DNA from: Rhizobiaceae bacterium
GTDB taxonomy: Bacteria > Pseudomonadota > Alphaproteobacteria > Rhizobiales > Rhizobiaceae
DNA length: 64,000 bases
Assembly: GCA_019635695.1 (NCBI GenBank)
Contig: JAHBYZ010000002.1
Location: 146,581 to 210,580, forward strand
Reading direction: 5' to 3'
The position numbers were made by a program, and so were the translations under genes. Below the pieces are notes generated by a model. The model saw only the letters and a list, made by a program, of their open reading frames with translations. It did not search any database and had not been told where the DNA came from. Each line of letters opens with the position of its first letter. The first letter of the stretch is position 1. Shown here in pieces: positions 16,599 through 25,249 of the stretch.

Positions 16599-16814
16599 TT
16601 GGCGAAGGACAACGGCCAGGAAGAATCTCGCCGCATCCTCGAGCGTATCGGCGCCGAGACCGAGGCGCGCATGCCCGCCCCCCAGGGCGGAGAAAGCGGC
16701 GAGGAGAGCGACTGGGCGGAAGTATGGGGCAAGCGCATCGGACGTGTGCTCTCCTTTGTCCTGCTCGGTATCGCCATCGTCTGGCTCTACGATTTCCTGG
16801 TCGAGATGGGTTGA
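16599..16814 (+). CDS. Small single-pass membrane protein, unknown function
   Basis: This 71-residue protein starts at TTG 16599 after a good AGGGAG site. The first 45 residues are charged and the C-terminus has one membrane segment (GRVLSFVLLGIAIVWLYDFL). No family was recognised. It ends 5 bases before the pyridoxal kinase start, so the two are cotranscribed. The TTG start and short length lower certainty, but the ribosome-binding site and the tight spacing support it. Confidence 0.65.
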   Translation: MAKDNGQEESRRILERIGAETEARMPAPQGGESGEESDWAEVWGKRIGRVLSFVLLGIAIVWLYDFLVEMG

Positions 16815-16819
16815 GGGTG

Positions 16820-17701
16820 ATGGAGGCGAATGCCGGCGAACCGCCGCGGGCGGTCATCGTGGTGTCGAGCCATGTCGTGCGCGGCTCGGTGGGCAACCGT
16901 GCGGCCGTGTTTGCGCTGGAGACGCTCGGCTTCCCGGTGTGGGCCGTGCCCACGGTGTTGCTGCCCTGGCACCCGGGCCACGGCAGGGCGACCCGCATCG
17001 TGCCGCCCAAGGGTGACTTCGCCACGCTGATGAAGGATCTCGAAGGTTCGAAGTGGCTCGGTGAGGTGGCCGCCGTCCTGTCCGGCTATCTCGGCGACGC
17101 CAGCCAGGCCGAGGCCGTCGCCTCGCTGGTCAAGGCGGTGAAGCGGAAGAACCGCGACGCGATTTATCTGTGCGATCCGGTGATGGGTGACAATGGCGGG
17201 CTCTACGTGCCCGAGCCCGTCGCCGCGCGCCAGCGCGACCTGCTGCTGCCGCTGGCCGACATCGCCACGCCCAACCGCTTCGAGCTGGAATGGATGACCG
17301 GCGTCAAGCTGGAGACGCCGCAGGCGATCATGGAAGCCGCGCTCGACGTTGGACCGGCGACCATGCTGGTGACATCGTCTCCCGCCTTGATGGCCAGGCA
17401 CACGGGAAACCTGCTGGTGACCGCCAGCCAGGCGATGATGGCGGAGCATCGCATCATCGACAAGCCGCCCAACGGGCTCGGCGACCTGACAGCGGCGGTG
17501 TTCCTCGCGCGGACGCTGGACGGGCAGGAGCCGCACAAGGCGCTGCAGACGACGACGGAATCGGTGTTCGAGATCCTGGCTCGCACCGCCAAGCGCGGCG
17601 CCGACGAGCTGACGCTGGAAACCGACGCGCAGAGCCTCAAGCACCCTATGGCCATGGTGCAGACCCGCCATCTGCCGCACCCGGCCAACCGCCGGGCCTG
17701 A
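16820..17701 (+). CDS. pdxY: Pyridoxal kinase
   Basis: This 293-residue ribokinase-superfamily enzyme phosphorylates pyridoxal in vitamin B6 salvage. VVSSHVVRGSVGNRAAVFALETLG at the N-terminus, YLCDPVMGDNGGLYV in the middle and KPPNGLGDLTAAVFLAR with the catalytic GxGD motif at about residues 213-227 mark it. ATG 16820 follows GAGGGTG; the frame upstream to 16490 runs through a different gene and is not used. The DUF429 gene starts 2 bases after its stop region. The length matches the PdxY family. Confidence 0.92.
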   Translation: MEANAGEPPRAVIVVSSHVVRGSVGNRAAVFALETLGFPVWAVPTVLLPWHPGHGRATRIVPPKGDFATLMKDLEGSKWLGEVAAVLSGYLGDASQAEAVASLVKAVKRKNRDAIYLCDPVMGDNGGLYVPEPVAARQRDLLLPLADIATPNRFELEWMTGVKLETPQAIMEAALDVGPATMLVTSSPALMARHTGNLLVTASQAMMAEHRIIDKPPNGLGDLTAAVFLARTLDGQEPHKALQTTTESVFEILARTAKRGADELTLETDAQSLKHPMAMVQTRHLPHPANRRA

Positions 17702-17702
17702 C

Positions 17703-18458
17703 ATGACGGTTCTGGCCGGCGTCGACGGCTGCCCGGGCGGCTGGATCGCCGCGATCGAGAATTCCGGCGGCGTCCGCACGCAGGCCTTCGGCGGCTTCGC
17801 CGATCTCGCAGCATCGCTCGGCAACGGCGCGCTGATTGCCGTCGACATGCCGATAGGCCTGCCGGACCATTGTTACGGCGGACGCGGCCCGGAACAGCTG
17901 GTGCGGCCGCTGCTCGGGCAGCGGCAGTCGAGCGTGTTCTCGATCCCGTCGCGCGACGCGGTCTACGCCTGCGCCGACGAAGAATTCGCCGCCGACTGGT
18001 ATGGCGCCCATCGCAGATGCTGCGACGTTGCGCGAAACACATCGACCCCGCCCCGCGCCGTCGCCATCCAGGGTTTCGGCCTGTTCCGCAAGATCAGGGA
18101 GTTGGACGCCTGGCTGCGGCAGGAACGTGGCAGAAGCGCGCGTGTGGTCGAAGCCCATCCCGAACTCGCCTTCTGGCGGCTCAACGGTCGCCGGCCGCTG
18201 ACACAGCCGAAGAAGGTCAAGGGTGCGCCATATCGTCCGGGGCTCGACGAGCGCATGGCTCTTCTCGCGGCCGAAGGCTTCGCGAACGGCCAGCTGGAAA
18301 CACTTCCCGCGCCGTCCTTCGGCGCCGCCCGCGACGATCTGCTCGACGCCTGCGCCATGCTCACCGTTGCGCGCCGGCTCGCCGCCGGCACGGTCGAGAG
18401 TTTCCCGCCCGACCCGCCGCGCGACCGCTGCGGGTTGCCGATCGCCATCCATGTCTGA
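17703..18458 (+). CDS. DUF429 domain protein
   Basis: This 251-residue protein opens with AGVDGCPGGWIAA, the DUF429 signature, and has AVDMPIGLPD, QSSVFSIPSRDAVYA, VVEAHPELAFWRLNG and DDLLDACAMLTVA. The repeated Asp/Glu motifs resemble an RNase H-like nuclease fold, which is inferred from the family and not tested. It begins directly after pdxY (stop at 17699-17701, ATG at 17703), so the two are cotranscribed. Its role is not known. Confidence 0.85.
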   Translation: MTVLAGVDGCPGGWIAAIENSGGVRTQAFGGFADLAASLGNGALIAVDMPIGLPDHCYGGRGPEQLVRPLLGQRQSSVFSIPSRDAVYACADEEFAADWYGAHRRCCDVARNTSTPPRAVAIQGFGLFRKIRELDAWLRQERGRSARVVEAHPELAFWRLNGRRPLTQPKKVKGAPYRPGLDERMALLAAEGFANGQLETLPAPSFGAARDDLLDACAMLTVARRLAAGTVESFPPDPPRDRCGLPIAIHV

Positions 18459-18515
18459 AGGCCACGCCTGAACAGGCGGGTTGCCGCACTGCGAAAATGG
18501 GATTAGCGGAAGGTC

Positions 18516-19151
18516 ATGGTACACCTTCCCGACGAACTGCTCTCAGGCTACCGCAACTTCATGGCCAACCGCTATTCGGCGGATCGCTATCGAGCGCTGG
18601 CGCGGGAAGGACAGTCGCCGCAGACCATGGTGATCGCCTGCTGCGACAGCCGCGCGGCGCCCGAGACGATTTTCGACGCCGGGCCGGGCGACCTCTTCGT
18701 GGTGCGGAACGTCGCCAACCTCGTGCCGCCCTACAAGCCGGACGGCGAGCATCACGGCACCTCGGCGGCGCTCGAATTCGCCGTCCAGTCGCTGAAGATC
18801 CGCCAGATCCTCGTCATGGGCCACGGCCGCTGCGGCGGTATCCGGGCAGCCCTCAATCCTGCCGGCGCGCCGCTCTCGCCCGGCGATTTCATCGGCAAGT
18901 GGATGAGCCAGCTCAGGCCCGAGACCGAGGCGGTAGTGGAAAACCAGCTGATGACGCCCGGCGAGAAGCAGACCGCGCTCGAGCGGATCTCGATCCGCCA
19001 CTCGATCCAGAACCTGCTGACCTTCCCCTGCGTTCGCATACTGCACGAAAAGGGCAGGATATCGCTTCATGGCGCGTGGTTCGACATCTCGACCGGCGAA
19101 TTATGGGTGATGAACCAGACGACCGGCGATTTCGAGCGGCCCGACGACTGA
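18516..19151 (+). CDS. Beta-class carbonic anhydrase
   Basis: This 211-residue enzyme interconverts CO2 and bicarbonate. The zinc and catalytic residues are C42, D44 and R46 in CCDSR, and H103 and C106 in GHGRCGG. Other family marks are VVRNVANLVPPY and GTSAALEFAV. No signal peptide is seen, so it is cytoplasmic. It starts at ATG 18516 after GGAAGGTC. It probably supplies bicarbonate for carboxylases; the window gives no closer link. Confidence 0.95.
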   Translation: MVHLPDELLSGYRNFMANRYSADRYRALAREGQSPQTMVIACCDSRAAPETIFDAGPGDLFVVRNVANLVPPYKPDGEHHGTSAALEFAVQSLKIRQILVMGHGRCGGIRAALNPAGAPLSPGDFIGKWMSQLRPETEAVVENQLMTPGEKQTALERISIRHSIQNLLTFPCVRILHEKGRISLHGAWFDISTGELWVMNQTTGDFERPDD

Positions 19152-19171
19152 TCTGACGGACCGCAACTGGC

Positions 19172-20425
19172 TCAGAGCGGCTCGTCGGGCGTCGCCGGCG
19201 GCATCACGACGCGCGCCAGCGCCGGCTCCGGCAGCCGCCGCCAGATCGCCCAGGCGGTGATCGCGCCAAAGCCCATCAACGGCACCACCACCATCATGCC
19301 GATCACCGGATCGCCGATCACCGCAACCACGATGCCGCCGGCGAAGCCCGTGCCCATCTGGAGAAAGCTCGACAGCGCCGACGCGGCGCCGGCCATGTGC
19401 GGAAACGGCGCGACGGTCGCCGTGCTCATGGCGGGCATGATGAAGGCGACGCCGAAAGTGAAAGCGGCCACCGGCAGCATCACGGTCAGCAGGCCCGGCG
19501 CGAGCGTGGCCATGGACATGAACATGGACGTGTAGCCCACGGCCATGAACACGATGCCGACGGGGATGAGACGCTTCGAGCCGACGCGCGCCATCACGCC
19601 GCGGAAGATGAGCCCGCCGACGAAGAACGGTCCCGACTGCAGCAGCATGGCGAGCCCGAACTGCGACGGCGTGAAGCCGGCGCGATCCATGAGAATGAAG
19701 GGCAGGATCGTGGCCTGCGTGTAGAACGCGCCGATCCCGCCGCCCAGCACCGCGCTGGCGAGCATGAAATAGCGGTCGCCGAACAGGGTTGCGTAGGAGC
19801 GGGCCAGCGTGCGCGGCCGGAACTGTGCGGAATCGCGCTTGACCGTCTCGACCAGCAGCAGCTGGAGCATCGCCAGGATGAACAGCCCGGCAAGGAGCAT
19901 GAACACGAAAATCGCCTGCCAGCCCAGGGCCTCCAGCAGCAGCCCGCCGACCGTCGGCGCGATTGCCGGCCCCAGCCCCATCAGCAGGCTGGTCAGGTTC
20001 ATGATCCGGCTCGATGCCTCGCCGGTAAACAGGTCGCGCACCAGCGCCCGCGAAACGGCGATCCCCACCGCCGCCCCGACGCCCTGCAGGAAGCGCGCAC
20101 CGATCAGCAGTTCCGCCGTCGGCGCGAACACCGCCAGAGCGCTCGCGCCGACATAGATGACCGTGAAGGCCAGCGTCACCGGCTTGCGGCCATAGGCGTC
20201 GGACAGCGGGCCGCAGACAAGCTGCGTGACCGCAAACCCGGCGAAATAGGCCGAGAGCGTCATCTTCACCATCGATTCGGTGGTGCCGAAGACATGGACG
20301 AGTTCCGGCATCGCCGGCGTGAACAGCGACATCGAAACGGGGCCGAGGAGCACCATCAGCGCCCCGACGAGGCTGACGCGGGCCTCTGACATGACGACCG
20401 GCGGCCGCGGCGAATGCATGTTCAT
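19172..20425 (-). CDS. MFS multidrug transporter, Bcr/CflA (DHA1) type
   Basis: This 417-residue, 12-segment drug:H+ antiporter carries PVSMSLFTPAMPELVHVFGTT in helix 1, the motif CGPLSDAYGRKPV after helix 2, and FLQGVGAAVGIAVSRALVRDL around helices 4 and 5. The start at 20425 overlaps the stop of the upstream MarR gene by 4 bases (ATGA), so the pair is coupled. The regulator probably represses both through the palindrome at 20913. The substrate is unknown. Confidence 0.9.
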   Translation of the reverse strand: MNMHSPRPPVVMSEARVSLVGALMVLLGPVSMSLFTPAMPELVHVFGTTESMVKMTLSAYFAGFAVTQLVCGPLSDAYGRKPVTLAFTVIYVGASALAVFAPTAELLIGARFLQGVGAAVGIAVSRALVRDLFTGEASSRIMNLTSLLMGLGPAIAPTVGGLLLEALGWQAIFVFMLLAGLFILAMLQLLLVETVKRDSAQFRPRTLARSYATLFGDRYFMLASAVLGGGIGAFYTQATILPFILMDRAGFTPSQFGLAMLLQSGPFFVGGLIFRGVMARVGSKRLIPVGIVFMAVGYTSMFMSMATLAPGLLTVMLPVAAFTFGVAFIMPAMSTATVAPFPHMAGAASALSSFLQMGTGFAGGIVVAVIGDPVIGMMVVVPLMGFGAITAWAIWRRLPEPALARVVMPPATPDEPL

Positions 20426-20889
20426 GCCGCGTCGCTCCGGCCCGCCGCGCGTCCTTCGGCCAGCGTCTCGCGCACGCGTTTGAGCAGGCTTTGCAGCGTC
20501 GTCCATTCGTCCGCTGACAGGTGGGCGGAGGCGAGCCGGCGGCTCTCGACGCCGACATCGTTGAGGCGGCGCAGGATCGCGTCGGCGGCGTCGGTGATAT
20601 GGACGAGCTTGGCCCGGCGGTCGGTCGGGTCGACCGTGCGGTGCACAAGGCCGCGCGCCTCCAGCCGGTCGATGTAGCCGCACATGGTCATCGCCTCGAC
20701 GCCCATGCGCTCCGCCAGCACGTTCTGCCGCACCGAACCGGCGCGCGCCGCATTGCTCAGCGCGCGCGCCTCGCCGGGCGTCAGGCCCAGCCCGGCCTCG
20801 GCGATCAGGCGGTCGACGTCGGTGCGCACGAGCCGCGCCACGTCGTTGATGACGAAGCCGAAGCTGTCGGGGTCTATGCGCGCGGGCAT
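20422..20889 (-). CDS. MarR-family transcriptional regulator
   Basis: This 155-residue winged-helix repressor has an N-terminal dimer helix, a recognition helix region VRQNVLAERMGVEAMTMCGYIDRLEARGLVHR (about 52-83) and the wing DPTDRRAKLVHIT. It precedes the Bcr/CflA transporter in the same operon. A 17-bp inverted repeat lies 24 bases upstream of its start, the typical layout for autorepression relieved by a small molecule exported by the pump. Confidence 0.92.
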   Translation of the reverse strand: MPARIDPDSFGFVINDVARLVRTDVDRLIAEAGLGLTPGEARALSNAARAGSVRQNVLAERMGVEAMTMCGYIDRLEARGLVHRTVDPTDRRAKLVHITDAADAILRRLNDVGVESRRLASAHLSADEWTTLQSLLKRVRETLAEGRAAGRSDAA

Positions 20890-20912
20890 GAAGGTTTCTA
20901 TGTGAAGCTGAT

Positions 20913-20929
20913 AATAAGCAAACCTTATT
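20913..20929. promoter_or_regulatory. MarR operator candidate
   Basis: AATAAG and CTTATT are perfect inverted arms around CAAAC, in an AT-rich stretch just upstream of the marR start at 20889 and 95 bases from the divergent peptidase start at 21024. MarR sites are commonly AT-rich palindromes of 16-20 bp. Confidence 0.6.
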
Positions 20930-21023
20930 GTTGTGCAGTGCGGTAGTCAAGTCGTCGCGATACCGTTGCGCCTTCCCGCGCCGGTAACTACATCGGTCGC
21001 TTCCAGCCGCACCGGAGCATGCC

Positions 21024-23075
21024 ATGTCCGAGACGATCGACCTCTCCCGCCATCCGCTGACGCATTGGACCGGCCCGCTGGGCCTGCCGGACTTCCCGGC
21101 CCTGAAGGACGACGAATTCGGTCCCGTTTTCGATGCCGCACTTGCCGCGCATGCCGCCGAGGTCGATGCGATTGCCGGGAACACTGCCGCCGCGACCATC
21201 GAAAACACGCTTGCGGCGCTGGAACTGTCCGGCAAGGCGCTCGACCGCGTGTCCTCCATCTTCTGGTTGCGCGCCGGCGCCCACACGAACGACACGATCC
21301 AGGGTCTGGAGCGCGAGATCGCGCCGAAGATGTCGCGTCACTATTCGGCGATCTCGATGAACGCGGCGCTCTTCGCCCGCATCGACGCGCTTTACGCGAA
21401 GCGCGACTCTCTCAGCCTCGATGCCGAGACGAAGCGCGTGCTGGAGCTTTCGTGGAAGGGTTTCGTCCGCTCCGGCGCCAAGCTGGACGAGGCGGGCAAG
21501 AGGCGGCTTGCCGCGATCAACGAGGAACTGGCGTCCCTCGGCGCCAGGTTCGGCCAGAACCTGCTCGCGGACGAGGCCGGCTGGGCGCTCTATCTCGACG
21601 GCGGCGACGATCTCGCCGGCCTGCCCGACTTTCTCGTGCAGGCCATGAAGGGCGCCGCCGAGGAGCGCGGCGAGAAAAACCGCTACGCGTTGACCCTGTC
21701 ACGCTCGATCGTCGAGCCGTTCCTCACCTTCTCCGCCCGCCGCGACCTGCGCGAGCAGGCGTTCAGGGCCTGGGCCGCGCGCGGCGAGAACGGCGGCGAG
21801 ACTGACAACCGCGCCACGGTGGCGCGCCAGCTGGCATTGCGTGCCGAGAAGGCGAAGCTGCTCGGCTACGACAGCTACGCGGCGCTGAAGCTCGACGACA
21901 CCATGGCCAAGACACCGAAATCGGTGATGAGCCTGCTTGAACCGGTTTGGAAGAAGGCCCGCGAGAAGGCCGCCGCCGACCAGAAGGAACTGGCGCGGAT
22001 CGCAGCCGGCGCGGGCGCCAATTACCCGATCGCGGCATGGGACTGGCGCTATTTCCAGGAAAAGCTGCGGGCCGAGAAATACGCGTTCGACGAGGCCGAG
22101 CTGAAGCCCTATCTCCAGCTCGAGAACATCGTCGCGGCATCCTTCGACGTCGCCGGCCGGCTGTTCGGCCTGAGGTTCACGCCCCGCCCCGATATCGCGG
22201 CATGGCACGAGGATGCGCGTGTCTTCGAGGTGCGCGACGCCGACGGCACCTTGCGCGCAACCTTCCTCGCCGACTACTTCAACCGGCCATCCAAGCGTTC
22301 CGGCGCCTGGATGAGCGCGCTGGAATCCGGCCACAGGCTCGGCGGCGTGGTGAAGCCCGTCATCTACAATGTGATGAACTTCGCCAAGCCGCCGAAGGGC
22401 GAGCCGGCGCTGCTCTCGATGGACGACGCCAAGACGCTGTTCCACGAATTCGGCCATGCCTTGCACGGCATGCTGACGGAGGCGAAATGGCCTTCCGTAT
22501 CAGGCACCTCGGTGAGTCGCGACTTCGTGGAGCTGCCCTCGCAGCTTTACGAACATTGGTTGACGGTGCCCGCGGTGCTGGAGAAGCATGCGCTGCATGC
22601 AAAGACCGGCAAGCCGATGCCGAAGGCCCTGCTCGACAAGATGCTGGCGGCGCGCAATTTCGCGGCCGGCTTCAACACGGTCGAGTTCACAGCATCGGCG
22701 CTGGTCGACATGGCCTATCACGCCCGACCTGACGCGCCGGCCGATCCGCTGGCCTTCGAGGCCGAGACGCTGAAGAACCTGGAAATGCCCGACGCCATCG
22801 TCATGCGCCACCGCACCCCGCATTTCGGCCATGTCTTCGCCGGCGACGGTTATTCCGCCGGCTACTATTCCTACATGTGGTCGGAAGTGCTCGACGCCGA
22901 CGCCTTCAAGGCGTTCGAGGAAACCGGGGACGCCTTCAATCCCCAACTGGCGAAGAAGCTGCGGGACCACGTCTACGCGGCCGGCGGCACGCGCGACCCG
23001 GAAGAACTGTACACCGCCTTCCGCGGAAAGATGCCGTCGCCCGAAGCGATGATGGAGAAGCGCGGGCTTGGGTGA
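21024..23075 (+). CDS. M3 family oligopeptidase (PrlC/Dcp type)
   Basis: This 683-residue zinc metallopeptidase has H474 E475 F476 G477 H478, the HExxH zinc motif, in TLFHEFGHALHGML, and the third ligand region FVELPSQLYEHW about 27 residues later. Family marks also include RHRTPHFGHVFAGDGYSAGYYSYMWSEVLDADAF near the C-terminus. Such enzymes clear small peptides, including signal-peptide fragments, in the cytoplasm. No export signal is seen. The length matches oligopeptidase A and dipeptidyl carboxypeptidase; which of the two cannot be settled here. Confidence 0.94.
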   Translation: MSETIDLSRHPLTHWTGPLGLPDFPALKDDEFGPVFDAALAAHAAEVDAIAGNTAAATIENTLAALELSGKALDRVSSIFWLRAGAHTNDTIQGLEREIAPKMSRHYSAISMNAALFARIDALYAKRDSLSLDAETKRVLELSWKGFVRSGAKLDEAGKRRLAAINEELASLGARFGQNLLADEAGWALYLDGGDDLAGLPDFLVQAMKGAAEERGEKNRYALTLSRSIVEPFLTFSARRDLREQAFRAWAARGENGGETDNRATVARQLALRAEKAKLLGYDSYAALKLDDTMAKTPKSVMSLLEPVWKKAREKAAADQKELARIAAGAGANYPIAAWDWRYFQEKLRAEKYAFDEAELKPYLQLENIVAASFDVAGRLFGLRFTPRPDIAAWHEDARVFEVRDADGTLRATFLADYFNRPSKRSGAWMSALESGHRLGGVVKPVIYNVMNFAKPPKGEPALLSMDDAKTLFHEFGHALHGMLTEAKWPSVSGTSVSRDFVELPSQLYEHWLTVPAVLEKHALHAKTGKPMPKALLDKMLAARNFAAGFNTVEFTASALVDMAYHARPDAPADPLAFEAETLKNLEMPDAIVMRHRTPHFGHVFAGDGYSAGYYSYMWSEVLDADAFKAFEETGDAFNPQLAKKLRDHVYAAGGTRDPEELYTAFRGKMPSPEAMMEKRGLG

Positions 23076-23084
23076 AAGCGGCGG

Positions 23085-23594
23085 TTACCGGAGCGGCGCT
23101 TTATCCTTGTAGACTTCGGTAACCGCTCCGCCGAGCGTACAGGCCCACTCGCCGAACGTCGTCCACCAGCACCCGCCTGTTGCGACCGGAACGACCCTCT
23201 CGCTACAGTTTCGATCTGGATCCCTCCCCCAGATCTGGGCGCTGCTTCGCGTGATGCAAACCGACCAGGCGAACGAGCCTCGAAGATCGTGCACAGGCTT
23301 TGAAGGATCGATCTGACCTACCCAACTGTCCTGGAGGTAGTCATATGGACGTGGCGCAGAGATGCGCACGCCGAGATCCTTCATCAGCCAGAGTTCGCCC
23401 CCGCTTTCGGTTTCGAGCCTGCAGCGGATCAGGTCGGCCGCCTCCGCAGGTGAAGGTGACGAGACATGGTCAATGGACCGACAGACGAGCGGATCGCGTG
23501 CCCCGAATGGCGCACCTACACCCGCTGCGGAGACCGGACCTGAGAGTTGGGTCGCGGCAATACAGAAAGCTGCTAACGCTGGGTGGATGCGCAT
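23085..23594 (-). CDS. Secreted protein of unknown function
   Basis: This 169-residue protein starts at ATG 23594 after GAGGGGTCAG; a longer frame to 23642 lacks such a site. The first 23 residues (RIHPALAAFCIAATQLSGPVSA) look like a Sec signal peptide. The mature part has several Cys (about seven) and Trp and ends VTEVYKDKAPLR. No family was recognised. Its base composition looks less GC-rich than its neighbours, which hints at later acquisition. It ends 9 bases from the convergent peptidase stop. Confidence 0.65.
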   Translation of the reverse strand: MRIHPALAAFCIAATQLSGPVSAAGVGAPFGARDPLVCRSIDHVSSPSPAEAADLIRCRLETESGGELWLMKDLGVRISAPRPYDYLQDSWVGQIDPSKPVHDLRGSFAWSVCITRSSAQIWGRDPDRNCSERVVPVATGGCWWTTFGEWACTLGGAVTEVYKDKAPLR

Positions 23595-23629
23595 CTGACC
23601 CCTCATGCAGTCAGTGAGCATATACGCTA

Positions 23630-23790
23630 GGTGGCGATCCACGACAACCGATGGAGAGGTTGATCCCGGGTGCCTACAAAGTAGGTGGGCGCCGTGTGTC
23701 CGAACCCACGGGTCCGGCCAGGGACAGCTCCCTAGGGATCAGTAAGGCCCCGGGGATAAGTTACTCCTGTCGGGAAGCGCAGACCGCCAG
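23630..23790 (-). ncRNA. ssrS: 6S-like regulatory RNA candidate
   Basis: On the minus strand a CTATAT box (23796-23801), with CTGGTC 17 bases upstream (23819-23824), would start transcription near 23789. The first transcribed bases UGGCGGUCUGCG (23789-23778) pair without a gap to CGUGGAUCGCCA (23643-23632), a 12-bp closing stem with three G.U pairs. Between them lie unpaired-looking flanks and a bulged GC-rich rod (CCCCGGGGCC with GGCC, CCC and GGG segments) capped by AGGGA/UCCCU. A small hairpin CCUAC-UUU-GUAGG sits on the 3' side. The length of about 160, closing stem, large internal bubble and 3'-side hairpin fit 6S RNA, the RNA polymerase decoy. The usual zapA/fau context is absent, so the identity is an inference. 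Confidence 0.55.
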
Positions 23791-23795
23791 GACCA

Positions 23796-23824
23796 ATATA
23801 GTCCGCCATCGCCACTTCGACCAG
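23796..23824 (-). promoter_or_regulatory. Promoter of the 6S-like RNA
   Basis: On the minus strand CTGGTC (23819-23824) and CTATAT (23796-23801) are separated by 17 bases. The -10 box is the exact rhizobial consensus and the -35 box matches CTTGAC at four of six positions. The distance to the 12-bp closing stem is what a start 6-7 bases downstream would give. Confidence 0.55.
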
Positions 23825-23918
23825 TCGCGCCGATCATTTCGTTGCCATGCGCTTGCGCATGCTGCGCCGCACCCATAGGGTCGCGCCGAAAACGGTTCAA
23901 ACCAGAACAAAATTGCGG

Positions 23919-24767
23919 ATGAACGGAATGCGTTTCGAAGGCACGGCCGCCTATGTGGCCGACAAGGATCTGATGGTGGCCGTCAACGCGGCGATCGCGC
24001 TGGAGCGGCCGCTGCTGGTCAAGGGCGAGCCGGGCACCGGCAAGACGGAACTGGCCAAGCAGGTGGCCGCCGCGCTCGGCCTCGATCTGCTCGAATGGCA
24101 CGTCAAGTCGACCACCAAGGCGCAGCAGGGTCTCTACGAGTACGACGCCGTCAGCCGCCTGCGCGACAGCCAGCTCGGCGACGACCGTTTCAACGACATC
24201 CGCAACTACATCCGCAAGGGCAAGCTTTGGGAGGCTTTCGCTGCGGGCAAGAAGGTCGTGCTCTTGATCGACGAGATCGACAAAGCCGACATCGAGTTCC
24301 CCAACGACCTGCTGCAGGAACTCGATAAGATGGAGTTCTACGTCTACGAGACGGGCGAAACCATCAAGGCCGTGCAGCGGCCGATCGTCATCATCACGTC
24401 GAACAACGAGAAGGAGCTGCCGGACGCCTTTCTGCGCCGCTGCTTCTTCCACTACATTCGCTTCCCCGACGCCGACACGCTGAACCGCATCGTCGAGGTG
24501 CATTATCCCGGCATCAAGCAGAACCTCGTGCGCGCCGCTCTCACCCAGTTCTACGAGGTGCGGGAGGTGCCGGGGCTCAAGAAGAAGCCGTCGACCTCCG
24601 AAGCGCTCGACTGGATCCGCCTGCTGGTCGCAGACGACGTCGACCCGGCCGATTTGCGCGCCGACCCGAAGAATGCCCTGCCCAAGCTGCACGGCGCTCT
24701 GCTCAAGAACGAGCAGGACATGCACCTGTTCGAGAAACTGGCGTTCATGGCGCGGCGACAGGGCTGA
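23919..24767 (+). CDS. MoxR-type AAA+ ATPase
   Basis: This 282-residue ATPase has Walker A GEPGTGKT at residues 36-43, Walker B VVLLIDEIDKAD and sensor 1 ITSNNEKELPDAFLRR. MoxR proteins act as chaperone-like ATPases, often maturing metal enzymes together with a VWA-domain partner (CoxE/YehP type). Here the next gene is a small secreted protein, so the usual VWA partner is missing locally. ATG 23919 is chosen; ATG 23928 (MRFEGTAAYVADKDL) is equally possible and the frame to 23847 is less likely because it would enter the region next to the RNA promoter. Confidence 0.9.
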   Translation: MNGMRFEGTAAYVADKDLMVAVNAAIALERPLLVKGEPGTGKTELAKQVAAALGLDLLEWHVKSTTKAQQGLYEYDAVSRLRDSQLGDDRFNDIRNYIRKGKLWEAFAAGKKVVLLIDEIDKADIEFPNDLLQELDKMEFYVYETGETIKAVQRPIVIITSNNEKELPDAFLRRCFFHYIRFPDADTLNRIVEVHYPGIKQNLVRAALTQFYEVREVPGLKKKPSTSEALDWIRLLVADDVDPADLRADPKNALPKLHGALLKNEQDMHLFEKLAFMARRQG

Positions 24768-24816
24768 CGGCCGACTTCCGATCGGCTAGCGTGACGCATC
24801 GGCCCGGAGACACTCG

Positions 24817-25236
24817 ATGCGCTTCCTCCCGCGATCCTTCGCTGGCGTGCTCGCCTGCGCGCTGCTTGTTGGCGCGTCTCCGCGGTCGTGGGCCGACAGC
24901 TATGTCGCCATCAGCAACACGGCGATGAGCATCACCGGCGACATCGAGTTCGACGACTTCGAGATCGTCTTCGCCAACGGCGAGTCGCTGGCGTTTTCAG
25001 CGCTCGTCGGCGACAGCTTCGTCGTGAACGGCAAGCGCGTCGGTGCTTCCGTGTACGAGGTCGAGGAACCGGCCGATCCGGTGCTGGAGAATGGCAACCG
25101 GCTCTGCGGCGCTGGCGACGTGACCTACGTCGCCAGCTGGGGTGGCAGCGGCGACACTACGATTGTCGCCGTCTTCACCACCGCCGAGGCGCCGGCCAGC
25201 GACGCCGAGATGTGCGCGTCCTATACCTACGAATAG
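24817..25236 (+). CDS. Small secreted protein of unknown function
   Basis: This 139-residue protein has a clear Sec signal (FAGVLACALLVGASPRSWA, cut near residue 27) and a mature domain rich in beta-strand-like stretches, with two Cys (in RLCGAGD and EMCASYT) that could form a disulfide. No family was recognised. It starts after CCCGGAGACACTCG. The methyltransferase gene follows 13 bases later, so the two are probably cotranscribed. Confidence 0.72.
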   Translation: MRFLPRSFAGVLACALLVGASPRSWADSYVAISNTAMSITGDIEFDDFEIVFANGESLAFSALVGDSFVVNGKRVGASVYEVEEPADPVLENGNRLCGAGDVTYVASWGGSGDTTIVAVFTTAEAPASDAEMCASYTYE

Positions 25237-25249
25237 GAAGCGGCAGTCC

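Noticed and set aside
23631..23815. Plus-strand structured RNA with GTGGCGAT/ATCGCCAC ends
   Set aside because: The 8-bp pairing exists, but the minus-strand reading has a consensus promoter box and a longer 12-bp closing stem, so the minus strand was preferred.
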